A stretch of 39,155 bases of DNA, from positions 1 to 39,155 of the forward strand of contig CANQFS010000010.1 of NCBI GenBank assembly GCA_947599825.1, read 5' to 3'. Source of the stretch: an uncultured Clostridia bacterium (GTDB lineage Bacteria > Bacillota > Clostridia > TANB77 > CAG-508). The notes below the pieces were generated by a model. The model saw only the letters and a program-made list of their open reading frames with translations, did no database searches and was not told the DNA's origin. This document shows positions 20,112 to 28,053 of the stretch, piece by piece. A program made the position numbers and the translations under genes. Position 1 is the first letter of the stretch. Each line of letters begins with the position of its first letter.

Positions 20112-21080
20112 TTATAAATTAAAATTTGCATAAAGACTATCTAAATTATCATATTTTCTTTGATCATAATTTTGATAGCCAGATTTTTTTTCTAATTCTT
20201 TAATATCCTTTTTCTTTTGCTTTAATTGTAATAAGAAACTTTGTATTTCAGTTGGTGTTTTAAATCCTCTATCGTGCCAGTCAGTTAATAATTTATCTAA
20301 ATAATCAAAATTAGGATTTGTTTTTGAAGTAGTTTTCTTTAAAGCAATTTCAATAACATCAAAAGAAAAATTATAATCAACTGACCATTTTTCCACATAA
20401 GCTTGTTCATATTGAGTAAGTTGCCTTGTATAACCAAGTTTCTTGCAAATTGACTTATACAAAGTATTTAATTTTTCTTGCTTCTCATAATAACGATCTA
20501 AATCATCAAAAGTTTGAATATGATTTTTATGCCAAGCATCTGCTACCGCTTGAATATAGTTTCTATGAAGTGCAGAACGATTGAAACAGTAACGGAATAG
20601 AGCAATCATAACTTGCTCATCAAATCCATATTTTTTAAACCATAAATCAATATCACTATACCAAGAAGGAGACATGATTCCTTGAAAAAATTCATTATTA
20701 ATGTTTTCAATAGCTTTTGCACGATATTGATTTTGAGCAGTTTGTTTTAATGTTTCGGCAGATAAAGAAACTTTTGGCTTATATAATTTGTGAAGTTCAA
20801 TTTCTTGAAGATTATTAATAATATATCCAGTATTTTTTTTAGTAATAACACCAAGATCTTCCCAATACTTAACAGCATCTTGAATAATTTTAAAATCTAA
20901 TTCTAATTTTTTTGATAAATCGTTAATTTTAATATCTTTTCCATATTTAGATAGGAAAATCATATATAAATATACTTTAATATAATTACCATTGGTTTGA
21001 GATAAATATTCAGTAAAAAATATATCTGGTAGTTCTGTATTAGAAAATAACATAGGTACATCATTTTGTTCTAATTTCAT
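20112..21080 (-). CDS. dnaD: Primosomal protein DnaD/DnaB-like
   Basis: A DNA-remodelling protein that helps helicase loading at the origin and at stalled forks in Bacillota. I start at ATG 21080 (SD AAAGGAG, about 7 nt), giving 322 aa with MKLEQNDVPMLFSNTELPDIF; further upstream codons lack an SD. The N-terminal winged-helix domain covers about 1-100. Two DnaB_2-type domains follow, with signatures such as 'YEQAYVEKWSVDYNFSFDVIEIALKKT' and the YxxxIxxxW-like 'YLDKLLTDWHDRGFKT' near 270. It is directly followed by dnaC. Confidence 0.9.
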   Translation of the reverse strand: MKLEQNDVPMLFSNTELPDIFFTEYLSQTNGNYIKVYLYMIFLSKYGKDIKINDLSKKLELDFKIIQDAVKYWEDLGVITKKNTGYIINNLQEIELHKLYKPKVSLSAETLKQTAQNQYRAKAIENINNEFFQGIMSPSWYSDIDLWFKKYGFDEQVMIALFRYCFNRSALHRNYIQAVADAWHKNHIQTFDDLDRYYEKQEKLNTLYKSICKKLGYTRQLTQYEQAYVEKWSVDYNFSFDVIEIALKKTTSKTNPNFDYLDKLLTDWHDRGFKTPTEIQSFLLQLKQKKKDIKELEKKSGYQNYDQRKYDNLDSLYANFNL

Positions 21081-21230
21081 ATAAAAATCTCCTTTCTCTA
21101 AATAGGTTGCTAAAATTATATCACGCAAAATATAAAAATACAAGTTGAATTTTGCGGAAATTATTGGAATTCTGTTACAATTTAACAGTGTTAATATTAT
21201 AAATATAATAGGAAGAAATAGTTATTTTTA

Positions 21231-21515
21231 TTAATCCTTTTTATATAAATAAATTTTATGACTTTTCCAAAATAAAAATAAATAGCGAAAAACGTATAAA
21301 ATATTTTCTTGTTGAAATCCAAATAAAGAAATGAGTAAAACAGGAAAACAAGTAATAATAAAAATAATTATTTTTGTAAATAAATCTAGCATAAATATTT
21401 TTGTAATAATAAAAATAATAAACCACCAAACAAAATTTAAAATAGCAGTCTGATAATCAATAAAACCAAAAAGTTTAGTTTGAAAACGATAATTTTGAGG
21501 AAAAATAAATTTCAT
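21231..21515 (-). CDS. PrgI-family T4SS membrane protein
   Basis: 94 aa with two hydrophobic helices (about 26-45 and 48-68). It has the typical PrgI start 'MKFIFPQNYRFQTKLFGFIDYQTAILN' pattern (PxNYxFxxKLxGxIDY) and a C-terminal amphipathic end. PrgI-like proteins are small inner-membrane parts of Gram-positive T4SS, normally next to virB4 or virB6. Here the VirB6-like gene is upstream, while virB4 is on the other side of gyrA. Confidence 0.85.
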   Translation of the reverse strand: MKFIFPQNYRFQTKLFGFIDYQTAILNFVWWFIIFIITKIFMLDLFTKIIIFIITCFPVLLISLFGFQQENILYVFRYLFLFWKSHKIYLYKKD

Positions 21516-21539
21516 AAAATTATATCCTTTCTTATTTTA

Positions 21540-21780
21540 TTTAAATATATGTATAAAATATTTCTAAAAAAAACGTATAAAAATAATAAAAAAATTAGTA
21601 AAAATAAATATAAAATAGTAAAATAATAAAACAATAAAAAAATAAAAATAATAAAAAATAAAAATAATAAAATAATAAAAATAGTAAATAAAAAAATAAT
21701 AAATAATAAAATAATAAATAATAAAATAATAAATAATAAAATAATAAATATTAAAATAATAAAATATTAAAAATAAAAAA
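21540..21780. repeat. Low-complexity A/T tract between PrgI and VirB6-like genes
   Basis: About 240 nt of AATAATAAA-type words with an imperfect AATAATAAATAATAAA periodicity near 21690-21760. No coding potential is seen. It forms a very U-rich intercistronic mRNA region on the minus strand. Confidence 0.75.
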
Positions 21781-22671
21781 CTAATTTAATAATTTCATTT
21801 TGTGTGAAAAACCATTAAAATTAGTAGAAACATCAGTAGAAATTCCACCAATTAATTCTCTAACATAAGAGTTTGCTTTAGATAGTGCATAAATACCTCC
21901 AATATATAAAAATTTAGATAATAAATCTTGGCTATTAAATTGCAAAGAAAAAATAACAAGCAATATAATACTAACAAAAGATTGTAATAATAAAAGTCCA
22001 AATAAAGTTCTAATCCATGTTTTAAAAAACCAAGAAGTAGAATGATTAATTAAAGTTAAAAAAGCAAAAGGTGTAATTAAAATAAAAACCTTTAATAAAA
22101 TATAACGTAGTGAATAAGAAAAAATTAAATTAAATAATCCTAAAGAAATAAAACTTTTCATTAAACCATCTACTGAAAAAATATTAAAAGAAGATTCTTC
22201 AATATGAATAATAGAATTTAATTCTAATAATAAATTAGAAAAAGAAATATCCATATTAAAAATATTTTTTCCAACTTCACAAATAGAAGATGAAATTAAA
22301 TAATTTATTGATAATATTTTTTCACAAATAAAATAAGAACTATTAATACAAATTCCAAAAATTAATAATTTAAAAATAAATTGAGTTGGTTTTTCAATTT
22401 CTAAATATGAAAAATGAGAAAATAATAATTTAAAACAATAATAAAGTGAAAAACCAATTAAAAGTGAATTAGCAATAACTAATAAACTTTTAGAAAAAGA
22501 ATCTCCTAATAAGTTTTCTAAGAAAGATTCGGTTAACATATTCTCATCTACAAACAATAATCTATCTAAAATAGAATATAGATTATTATCAATAGAAGAG
22601 AACAAATTATTAAAGATTGAATTGATAGTATCAATAATAGTTTGTGTAATATTAGATTGATAAGTTTCCAA
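21781..22671 (-). CDS. VirB6/TrbL-like T4SS polytopic membrane protein
   Basis: Relatives form the inner-membrane channel of the T4SS. The start is TTG 22671, chosen because an AAAGGAG SD sits 6 nt upstream; starting further upstream would place the SD inside the gene. The 296 aa hold an N-terminal amphipathic stretch and about six hydrophobic segments (for example SKSLLVIANSLLIGFSLYY, KLLIFGICINSSYFIC, ILLKVFILITPFAFLTLI, FGLLLLQSFVSIILLVIF). A C-terminal 'YALSKANSYVRELIGG' is similar to the TrbL region that follows the membrane part. The assignment rests on topology and neighbours. Confidence 0.78.
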   Translation of the reverse strand: METYQSNITQTIIDTINSIFNNLFSSIDNNLYSILDRLLFVDENMLTESFLENLLGDSFSKSLLVIANSLLIGFSLYYCFKLLFSHFSYLEIEKPTQFIFKLLIFGICINSSYFICEKILSINYLISSSICEVGKNIFNMDISFSNLLLELNSIIHIEESSFNIFSVDGLMKSFISLGLFNLIFSYSLRYILLKVFILITPFAFLTLINHSTSWFFKTWIRTLFGLLLLQSFVSIILLVIFSLQFNSQDLLSKFLYIGGIYALSKANSYVRELIGGISTDVSTNFNGFSHKMKLLN

Positions 22672-23554
22672 AAAAAGCTCCTTTCTATAAAGCAAATCCT
22701 AACGGATTAAAGTAAAAGCGACAATTTTAAACAATAGATATTTTAGTATACATAAGGTATAAAAAGTTTAGTCAACAAATGCATTAAGTAAAACCAAAAA
22801 ACCTAAAAAAAATCAATATAGTCAAAAAGCCAAACAAGTAAAAGAAAGTTTGTTTTATAAAATAAATCACAAAGCAACATAATATTTTTGCCATACAAAT
22901 TTCAAAAATAGAGTTACATAAGCATAAAATTGTATACCTGCAACAAGACAAAATTTGTAGCAAAAAAATATATAAAAGCCAAAGTAAAAAATAAAATTCA
23001 AAATAAAAATTAAAAAATAAAAATTCAAAAATAAAAATCTAAAAATAAAAATTTAAAATAAAATTCAAAAATAAAAATCTAAAAATAAAAATTTTAAATA
23101 AAAATCAAAAATCAAAATCCAAAAATAAAAAATTTAAAAATAAAAAAATCAAAAACAAAAATTTAAAAATAAAATTTAAAAAATAAAAAAATCAAAAACA
23201 AAATCCAAAAATAAAAAATTTAAAAATAAAAAAATCAAAAACAAAAATCAAAAAATAAAAATTTAAAATAAAAATCAAAAATCAAAATCCAAAAATAAAA
23301 AATTTAAAAATAAAAAAATCAAAAACAAAAATCCAAAAATAAAAATTTAAAATAAAAATCAAAAATCAAAATCCAAAAATAAAAATTTAAAAATAAAAAA
23401 ATCAAAAACAAAAATCCAAAAATAAAAATTTAAAATAAAAATTTAAAACAAAAATTTAAAATAAAAATTTAAAAATAAAAATTTAAAAATAAAAAAGCAA
23501 AAACAAAAATTTAAAATAAAAATCTAAAAATTAAAAAATTATAATAAAATACAT
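22672..23554. repeat. Gene-free A/T-rich intercistronic region with degenerate repeats
   Basis: No gene is found in 880 nt. The part from 22985 to 23554 is a chain of words such as AAAAATAAAAATTTAAAA, AAAAATCAAAAATCAAAATCC and AAAAAAATCAAAAACAAAA. They recur as a block of about 55-60 nt at least four times between 23100 and 23430. The part 22672-22984 is less repetitive and contains TAACGGATTAAAGTAAAAG at 22692, which resembles the spacer after virB4 (13123). Confidence 0.75.
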
Positions 23555-23881
23555 TTATGCAATTAAAGATTTTATGGCAGATAAAATCAAATTAATTGCC
23601 AAAATAAATCCATAAGAAAATAAACTACCATTAATTAATTTTTTTCCTGTTCTAATTTTTTCTTCATCTCCAAAACTAAATTTTCGCATAAAAGCACCAG
23701 TAGCCACAGCAACTGCAGCAGCAGGAGTAGCAAGTTTTACAAGCCACTCTTGAATTGATTCAAAAGCTTTATTTAATTTTGTTACAAGTTCTGGTTCTCC
23801 CCATGCAGCAAAGCAAGAAGTAGAAAAAATAAAAATAAAATAAATAGTAAAAAATAAAAAAATAAAATATTTTTTCTTCAT
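23555..23881 (-). CDS. VirB2/TrbC-like pilin-type protein
   Basis: 108 aa with a signal peptide (about 1-24, ending SCFAA), a short exported segment, and two membrane helices (about 50-63 LATPAAAVAVATGAF and 85-105) separated by a basic loop (MRKFSFGDEEKIRTGKK). This is the build of VirB2/TrbC pilins, which polymerise into the T4SS pilus or channel lining. A strong SD (AGGAGG) lies upstream. It sits between the VirD4 and VirB6-like genes. Confidence 0.78.
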   Translation of the reverse strand: MKKKYFIFLFFTIYFIFIFSTSCFAAWGEPELVTKLNKAFESIQEWLVKLATPAAAVAVATGAFMRKFSFGDEEKIRTGKKLINGSLFSYGFILAINLILSAIKSLIA

Positions 23882-23980
23882 AAAAAAACCTCCTAAAAAA
23901 TATAAAAAGTATAATAAATAATAAAATGTAAATCAATAAAAAAATTAAAAAGTATAAAATGCACAATAAATAAAAAAGTA

Positions 23981-25693
23981 TTAATTATCATAAAAATTAA
24001 TATCCTTAAAAAAAGGAATTAAATTTAATTTTTGTGGTGGCAATATTTTATTACCATCTGATAGAAAAGATAAACAAGAAAATGTTTCTAAATTTTGTGT
24101 AAAAAAATTAGTGTCAAAAATATAATCTGTTTGGAAATAAGAATTAAACGATTCAGAAAGATTTGAATTTTTAGAGTGAAACTTATGATACAAATAATTA
24201 AAATTTGTCTCTTTTGCATTTTCAGAAATCGTTTTTGAAAACTTTTCTTTTTCTTCTTTTCCAATTTGCTTTTGAGCATCTTCAATTGTAAAAATATCAT
24301 CACTACGAAACCAAAGTTTATTAACTAAATTTTGAACAATAACTTTAACAGAAGACTGATTATTTAGTGTATTTAATAAAGAAGTATAACTTTGTGTAGC
24401 AACAATATTAATACATTTTGCTTCTCTACTTTGACTAAAAAAAGATGCATCAGATAAAGTAACATATTCATGATACTCATCACTAATAAAACAAACACTT
24501 CTCTTATCTTCTAAATTTGAAGTATTAGCCAGACGATTTAATACCTCTGTTTGAAAATCCAATTTTAAATAAGCGGCAATCATTTTTGCTAAATTCTTAT
24601 ATTCAGAAATATTCAAATTAAGAACAACAATTTTGCCTTCTTCTAATACATCATGAAAACCAGAAAAATTGATTTCACTTTCAAAAGGACAAAATACTTT
24701 TTTAACCTGATAGTCTGATAAAAATAAATTAGTAATTCGAGTTACTTCAGATTTTAAAATTGACTTTGTTCTTTCATCTAAAATAGAATATTCTTTTTCA
24801 AAAAAATTCAAAGCTGATAATAAATGATAAACATCTTCTTCAGAAAAATAATTTTGTAAAAATAAATTTCTTAAGTTTTTTATTTTTTCTTCATAATAAT
24901 TGGGAACTACCACCAAATTGTGTAATTCTTCAAAAGTAACGTAACCATTATTATACAGCCTACATAATTTAATACATTCACTTAAAATCTGTTCTACTTT
25001 ATCAAGCCAAAAAGATTCTGTATTATTAGGAGAAAATAATAATAAAATAGTTTTCAAGCGATTAGCTAAAACAGAAGGCTTTAAATTGGGTTTATGTAGA
25101 GGGTTATATTTGATATTACCACTTAGATCTAAAATAAGTAGATCTTCTTTTCTTTTGTACAAAGTAGCATATTTTTGAACTTGCAAATAATAATTTCCTT
25201 TGACATCTAAAATAAGCATGCCTAGTTTTTCTTTTGAGTTATCACTTTTATATTCCATAAGTTGTCTAGTGAAAGGGTACATAGCAGATGAAGTTTTTCC
25301 CGTTCCAATAGTTCCAGTAATTAGAATATTTTGATATAAACTTCTTTCTGGAATGCGGACCAAATCATTATGAAAGTTAGTACCAATCAATAAAGAAAGA
25401 GTATTTGCAGAAATGGAACAAGATTCCTCTTTTTGTAATTTTTCTCTTTTATGAAATATTTTTTGAGAAAGCGACAAAAATATTGCAAACTCAGAAAAAA
25501 GAGAAAAAATAATAGAAGAAGTTTTTATTAAATTCCATAATGTAGGTTGCTCTTCACAAATATTGAAAGGATTAATAGCATAAGGAAAAATAACTGTATC
25601 TGCCAAATAAATTGGTTTAAAAATACACCAATAAAAATAAAAAACAATAAATGTAAAAAAAACAGAAAATAAAATACGTTTTATAAAATTCAT
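23981..25693 (-). CDS. virD4: VirD4/TraG-type coupling protein
   Basis: The coupling ATPase delivers substrates (usually DNA-protein complexes) to the T4SS channel. I start at ATG 25693 (570 aa); a TTG 12 nt upstream is too close to the SD. Two N-terminal membrane helices (about 5-27 and 58-75) precede the cytoplasmic domain, with Walker A GTIGTGKTSS near 127-136 and Walker B 'VCFISDEYHEYV' near 400. The motif 'NIVATQSYTSLL' (sensor Gln) follows. It overlaps the preceding small membrane protein gene by 4 nt. No relaxase is encoded nearby. Confidence 0.9.
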   Translation of the reverse strand: MNFIKRILFSVFFTFIVFYFYWCIFKPIYLADTVIFPYAINPFNICEEQPTLWNLIKTSSIIFSLFSEFAIFLSLSQKIFHKREKLQKEESCSISANTLSLLIGTNFHNDLVRIPERSLYQNILITGTIGTGKTSSAMYPFTRQLMEYKSDNSKEKLGMLILDVKGNYYLQVQKYATLYKRKEDLLILDLSGNIKYNPLHKPNLKPSVLANRLKTILLLFSPNNTESFWLDKVEQILSECIKLCRLYNNGYVTFEELHNLVVVPNYYEEKIKNLRNLFLQNYFSEEDVYHLLSALNFFEKEYSILDERTKSILKSEVTRITNLFLSDYQVKKVFCPFESEINFSGFHDVLEEGKIVVLNLNISEYKNLAKMIAAYLKLDFQTEVLNRLANTSNLEDKRSVCFISDEYHEYVTLSDASFFSQSREAKCINIVATQSYTSLLNTLNNQSSVKVIVQNLVNKLWFRSDDIFTIEDAQKQIGKEEKEKFSKTISENAKETNFNYLYHKFHSKNSNLSESFNSYFQTDYIFDTNFFTQNLETFSCLSFLSDGNKILPPQKLNLIPFFKDINFYDN

Positions 25694-25848
25694 GTTTTTT
25701 TCCAATCCTTTTGCTTTTGCGTTAATTTAAACCCTTGTAAATTTTGAAAAGCATATACTTCAAAAAAAGTATAAATGGAATAAAAAGTAATAAAAAAATG
25801 AATAATAAATAATATAAAAAATGCATTTGTTAAGTTTACAATAAGCAT
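25690..25848 (-). CDS. Small one-helix membrane protein upstream of VirD4
   Basis: A 52-aa frame from ATG 25848 (SD AAGGAG 4 nt upstream) to a TGA overlapping the VirD4 ATG (ATGA overlap), implying translational coupling. It has one long hydrophobic helix (about residues 9-33) and a polar, basic C terminus (GFKLTQKQKDWKKT). I do not recognise a family. The position suggests an accessory subunit of the coupling protein. Confidence 0.6.
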   Translation of the reverse strand: MLIVNLTNAFFILFIIHFFITFYSIYTFFEVYAFQNLQGFKLTQKQKDWKKT

Positions 25849-26012
25849 CACACTCCTTACAGGTGACATAATACAATAATTTTTTAAAATTGTCTATACT
25901 TTTTTTGAAAAATGTGGTAAAATGACAAAGGTTCTTAAATTACAACAAAATACGACATATAAAAAAGAATCATAAAAGGTTATACAAAAAATAAAGGATA
26001 GGAGGTTATATA

Positions 26013-26198
26013 ATGAACTTTAATAAAAATACAAAAATAGGTGAAATTTTAGAAGTTGCACCAGAAAAAGCAGAAATTTTATTACAAGCAGGAATGCATT
26101 GCTTAGGTTGCCCAGCTTCACAAGAAGAAACACTAGAAGAAGCATGTAGTGTGCATGGAATTGATGTAGAAGAACTAGTAGAACAATTAAACAAATAG
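26013..26198 (+). CDS. DUF1858 small redox-type protein
   Basis: 61 aa with the CxxC pair Cys30/Cys33 in 'GMHCLGCPASQEETLEEAC', the hallmark of DUF1858 proteins (often fused or linked to hybrid-cluster proteins). The family fold suggests a disulfide or metal site. It has a very strong SD (AGGAGG). It is monocistronic and precedes the tRNA operon; its partner is unknown. Confidence 0.9.
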   Translation: MNFNKNTKIGEILEVAPEKAEILLQAGMHCLGCPASQEETLEEACSVHGIDVEELVEQLNK

Positions 26199-26280
26199 GG
26201 AAAAATAAAGAAGTTATACTATCATTTTTATAAAAGAAACAAAAAATTTACAAAAATATAACAAAATTTTCAAAAATTCA

Positions 26281-26309
26281 TTGACAAAACGATAAAAATA
26301 TAGTAAACT
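26281..26309 (+). promoter_or_regulatory. Promoter of the tRNA operon
   Basis: TTGACA (26281-26286), 17-nt spacer, TAAACT (26304-26309). It has the same -35, spacing and unusual -10 as the plus-strand T4SS promoter. A small hairpin (GTCGCA/TGCGAC) follows at 26318-26333, just before tRNA-Lys. Confidence 0.7.
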
Positions 26310-26340
26310 AATAAACAGTCGCAGTTGTGCGACTTTACTT

Positions 26341-26416
26341 GGGTCATTAGCTCAGGTGGTAGAGCACTTGACTTTTAATCAAGTTGTCCGCGGTTCGAAT
26401 CCGCGATGGCTCACCA
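26341..26416 (+). tRNA. trnK: tRNA-Lys (anticodon TTT)
   Basis: A 76-nt cloverleaf with acceptor GGGTCAT/ATGGCTC, anticodon stem CTTGA/TCAAG with loop CTTTTAA, and T arm with GGTTCGAATCC. CCA is encoded. First gene of the operon. Confidence 0.96.
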
Positions 26417-26464
26417 ATACCAAGGGTTTAAGGCAACTTAAATCCTTGGCAAAATTATATATAA

Positions 26465-26539
26465 GGCCCCTTGGTCAAGCGGTTAAGACATCGCCCTTTC
26501 ACGGCGGAGACATGGGTTCGATTCCCGTAGGGGTCACCA
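26465..26539 (+). tRNA. trnE: tRNA-Glu (anticodon TTC)
   Basis: A 75-nt cloverleaf with acceptor GGCCCCT/AGGGGTC, anticodon loop CTTTCAC, T arm GGGTTCGATTCCC, and CCA encoded. Confidence 0.96.
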
Positions 26540-26548
26540 ACCTTATAT

Positions 26549-26862
26549 GCCACTTTAGCTCAGATGGTAGAGCAACTGACTTGTGGAATAGATAGAAAGA
26601 AATTTCTATTTTGAACTATTTTGCACCTTTATTTGGAAACGAATAAAGTGGACACCGCTAATTCGGGGAAGACTAAGTATTATAAATATAGGTTAATCCC
26701 GAGCTAAGGAAGAAATTCCTAAGTGTAGAGACTTTATACGGTGTACCTAAAGCGAACAGCTATGGTAAAGAGAAAGTCCAGACTACAAACACATTTGTGG
26801 TAATGAAAATTATAGTAGTATGAATCAGTAGGTCGCCCGTTCGATTCGGGCAAGTGGCTCCA
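26549..26862 (+). tRNA. trnT: tRNA-Thr (anticodon TGT), split by a group I intron
   Basis: Exon 1 is 26549-26584 and exon 2 is 26823-26862. Joined they give a perfect 76-nt tRNA: acceptor GCCACTT/AAGTGGC, anticodon stem ACTGA/TCAGT with loop CTTGTAA, T arm GCCCGTTCGATTCGGGC, and encoded CCA. The intron interrupts between positions 36 and 37, right after the anticodon. The unspliced sequence begins TTGTGG and could be misread as a His anticodon. Confidence 0.95.
26585..26822 (+). ncRNA. Group I intron (IC3-like) in tRNA-Thr
   Basis: 238 nt with no internal ORF. The 5' exon ends in T and the intron ends in G, as group I splicing requires. Core elements are in order: a P5-like hairpin TTTATTTGGAAACGAATAAA, a P-like segment CTAATTCGGGGAAGACTAAG, the Q-like ATCCCGAGCTAAGGAAG, the R-like GTGTAGAGACTTTATACGG, and the S-like AAAGAGAAAGTCCAGAC. 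These closely follow the layout of the small cyanobacterial tRNA-Leu and Azoarcus tRNA-Ile introns. Self-splicing is expected but not shown. Confidence 0.93.
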
Positions 26863-26867
26863 TACTT

Positions 26868-26909
26868 AAAACCAGGCTTGTTATAAAACTTGCTTGGTTT
26901 TTTGTTTTT
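26868..26909 (+). terminator. Terminator of the tRNA operon
   Basis: Arms AAAACCAGGC and GCTTGGTTTT around a 14-nt loop, followed by a T-rich tail, 6 nt after tRNA-Thr. Confidence 0.85.
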
Positions 26910-26992
26910 ACTGTGTCCAAACTGTCACTCACTAAAAAGTACATATAAAGGCGCTAATTTAAATAAAGGAAGAAAATCAAGAAAAAAATATA

Positions 26993-27024
26993 ATGTCTCT
27001 TAAAAAATGTTCACAAAGAGACAT
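26993..27024 (+). promoter_or_regulatory. Inverted repeat just before the FabG-like gene
   Basis: Arms ATGTCTCTT (26993-27001) and AAGAGACAT (27016-27024) with a 14-nt loop, ending 4 nt before the SD of the reductase gene. It could be a repressor operator or an mRNA hairpin affecting ribosome access. Confidence 0.45.
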
Positions 27025-27040
27025 AATGGAAGGAGAAAAA

Positions 27041-27772
27041 ATGCCAAAAACAGTTATAGTAACAGGAGGCTCTAGAGGAATTGGAGCAGCAATTGTAAGT
27101 TTGCTTGCAAAAGAAGACTATCAAATAGTATTAAATTATAATAAATCAGAAGAAATAGCAAAAAAAATGCAAGAAGAATTCACAAAACTAGGAAAATGCG
27201 TAGAAATATTTCAAGCAGATGTTTCAAAAAGAGAAGAAGTAAAAAAATTAATAGAATTCGCTATAAAAAAATTTGGAAAAATAGATGTACTAATTAACAA
27301 TGCAGGAATTTCACAAACAAAACTATTTACAGACATTACAGAAGAAGACTGGAACACTATGCTAAACACAAACTTAAACTCAGTTTTTTATACAACTCAA
27401 GAAACTGTAAAATACATGATATATGAAAAAGAGGGGTGTATTATAAATATTTCATCTATATGGGGAATGATAGGAGCCTCATGTGAAGTACACTACAGTG
27501 TAGCGAAAGCAGGAGTAGATGCAATGACAAAATCTTTAGCAAAAGAATTAGGCCCTTCAAATATAAGAGTAAACAGTATAGCACCAGGAATTATAGATAC
27601 CGACATGAATAAATATTTATCAAAAGAAGAATTAGAAGAAATAAAACAAGAAATTCCACTTGGAAAAATAGGAGACACTTTATCTATTGCCAAATGCGTA
27701 AAATGGTTAATAGAAGACAATTATACAACAGGGCAAATTATTAGTGTCAATGGTGGTTGGGACATCAATTAA
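27041..27772 (+). CDS. 3-oxoacyl-ACP reductase FabG-like SDR
   Basis: An NAD(P)H-dependent reductase. ATG 27041 is chosen because a strong SD (GGAAGGAG) precedes it and it gives the family N terminus MPKTVIVTGGSRGIG. At 243 aa it has typical FabG length. Features are cofactor motif TGGSRGIG at 8-15, NNAG at 86-89, catalytic Ser139, Tyr152 and Lys156, and the C-terminal GQIISVNGGWDIN. It may serve fatty acid synthesis or another 3-oxo substrate; no fab gene is adjacent, so the precise role is open. Confidence 0.85.
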   Translation: MPKTVIVTGGSRGIGAAIVSLLAKEDYQIVLNYNKSEEIAKKMQEEFTKLGKCVEIFQADVSKREEVKKLIEFAIKKFGKIDVLINNAGISQTKLFTDITEEDWNTMLNTNLNSVFYTTQETVKYMIYEKEGCIINISSIWGMIGASCEVHYSVAKAGVDAMTKSLAKELGPSNIRVNSIAPGIIDTDMNKYLSKEELEEIKQEIPLGKIGDTLSIAKCVKWLIEDNYTTGQIISVNGGWDIN

Positions 27773-27784
27773 ATAAAAAAATCC

Positions 27785-27823
27785 AAAAAGACTTTATTTT
27801 ATAAAAAAGAATAAAGTCTTTTT
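27785..27823 (+). terminator. Terminator after the FabG-like gene
   Basis: Arms AAAAAGACTTTATT and AATAAAGTCTTTTT, T5 tail. Confidence 0.88.
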
Positions 27824-28053
27824 AATATAGTAAGGAAGTGCTACTTGTAGGAGAAAAATACACGCTTGCAACTTAATATGAACCTTCTATAGAAAAAATT
27901 TAGAAGAATATTTACCAAACTTAACATATGCAGGAATTATTTTTTTTAATAAAAATTATTATAAAACAAAAGTAACGCTAAAATCTTTTACATATTGTTG
28001 AATAAATAAGAAAAAATAGATATAATAATAAAAAAGAAAAAGGGGTGAAAAAA

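Noticed and set aside
22985-23554. CRISPR array
   Set aside because: Repeats are degenerate, A/T only, without constant spacers or cas genes.
10353-25848. Integrated conjugative element or plasmid
   Set aside because: No relaxase, integrase, attachment repeats or foreign composition; the genes are interleaved with gyrA, dnaC and dnaD.
26549-26600. tRNA-His (GTG) starting at 26549
   Set aside because: The GTG only arises at the exon-intron junction. Exon joining gives a perfect tRNA-Thr(TGT).
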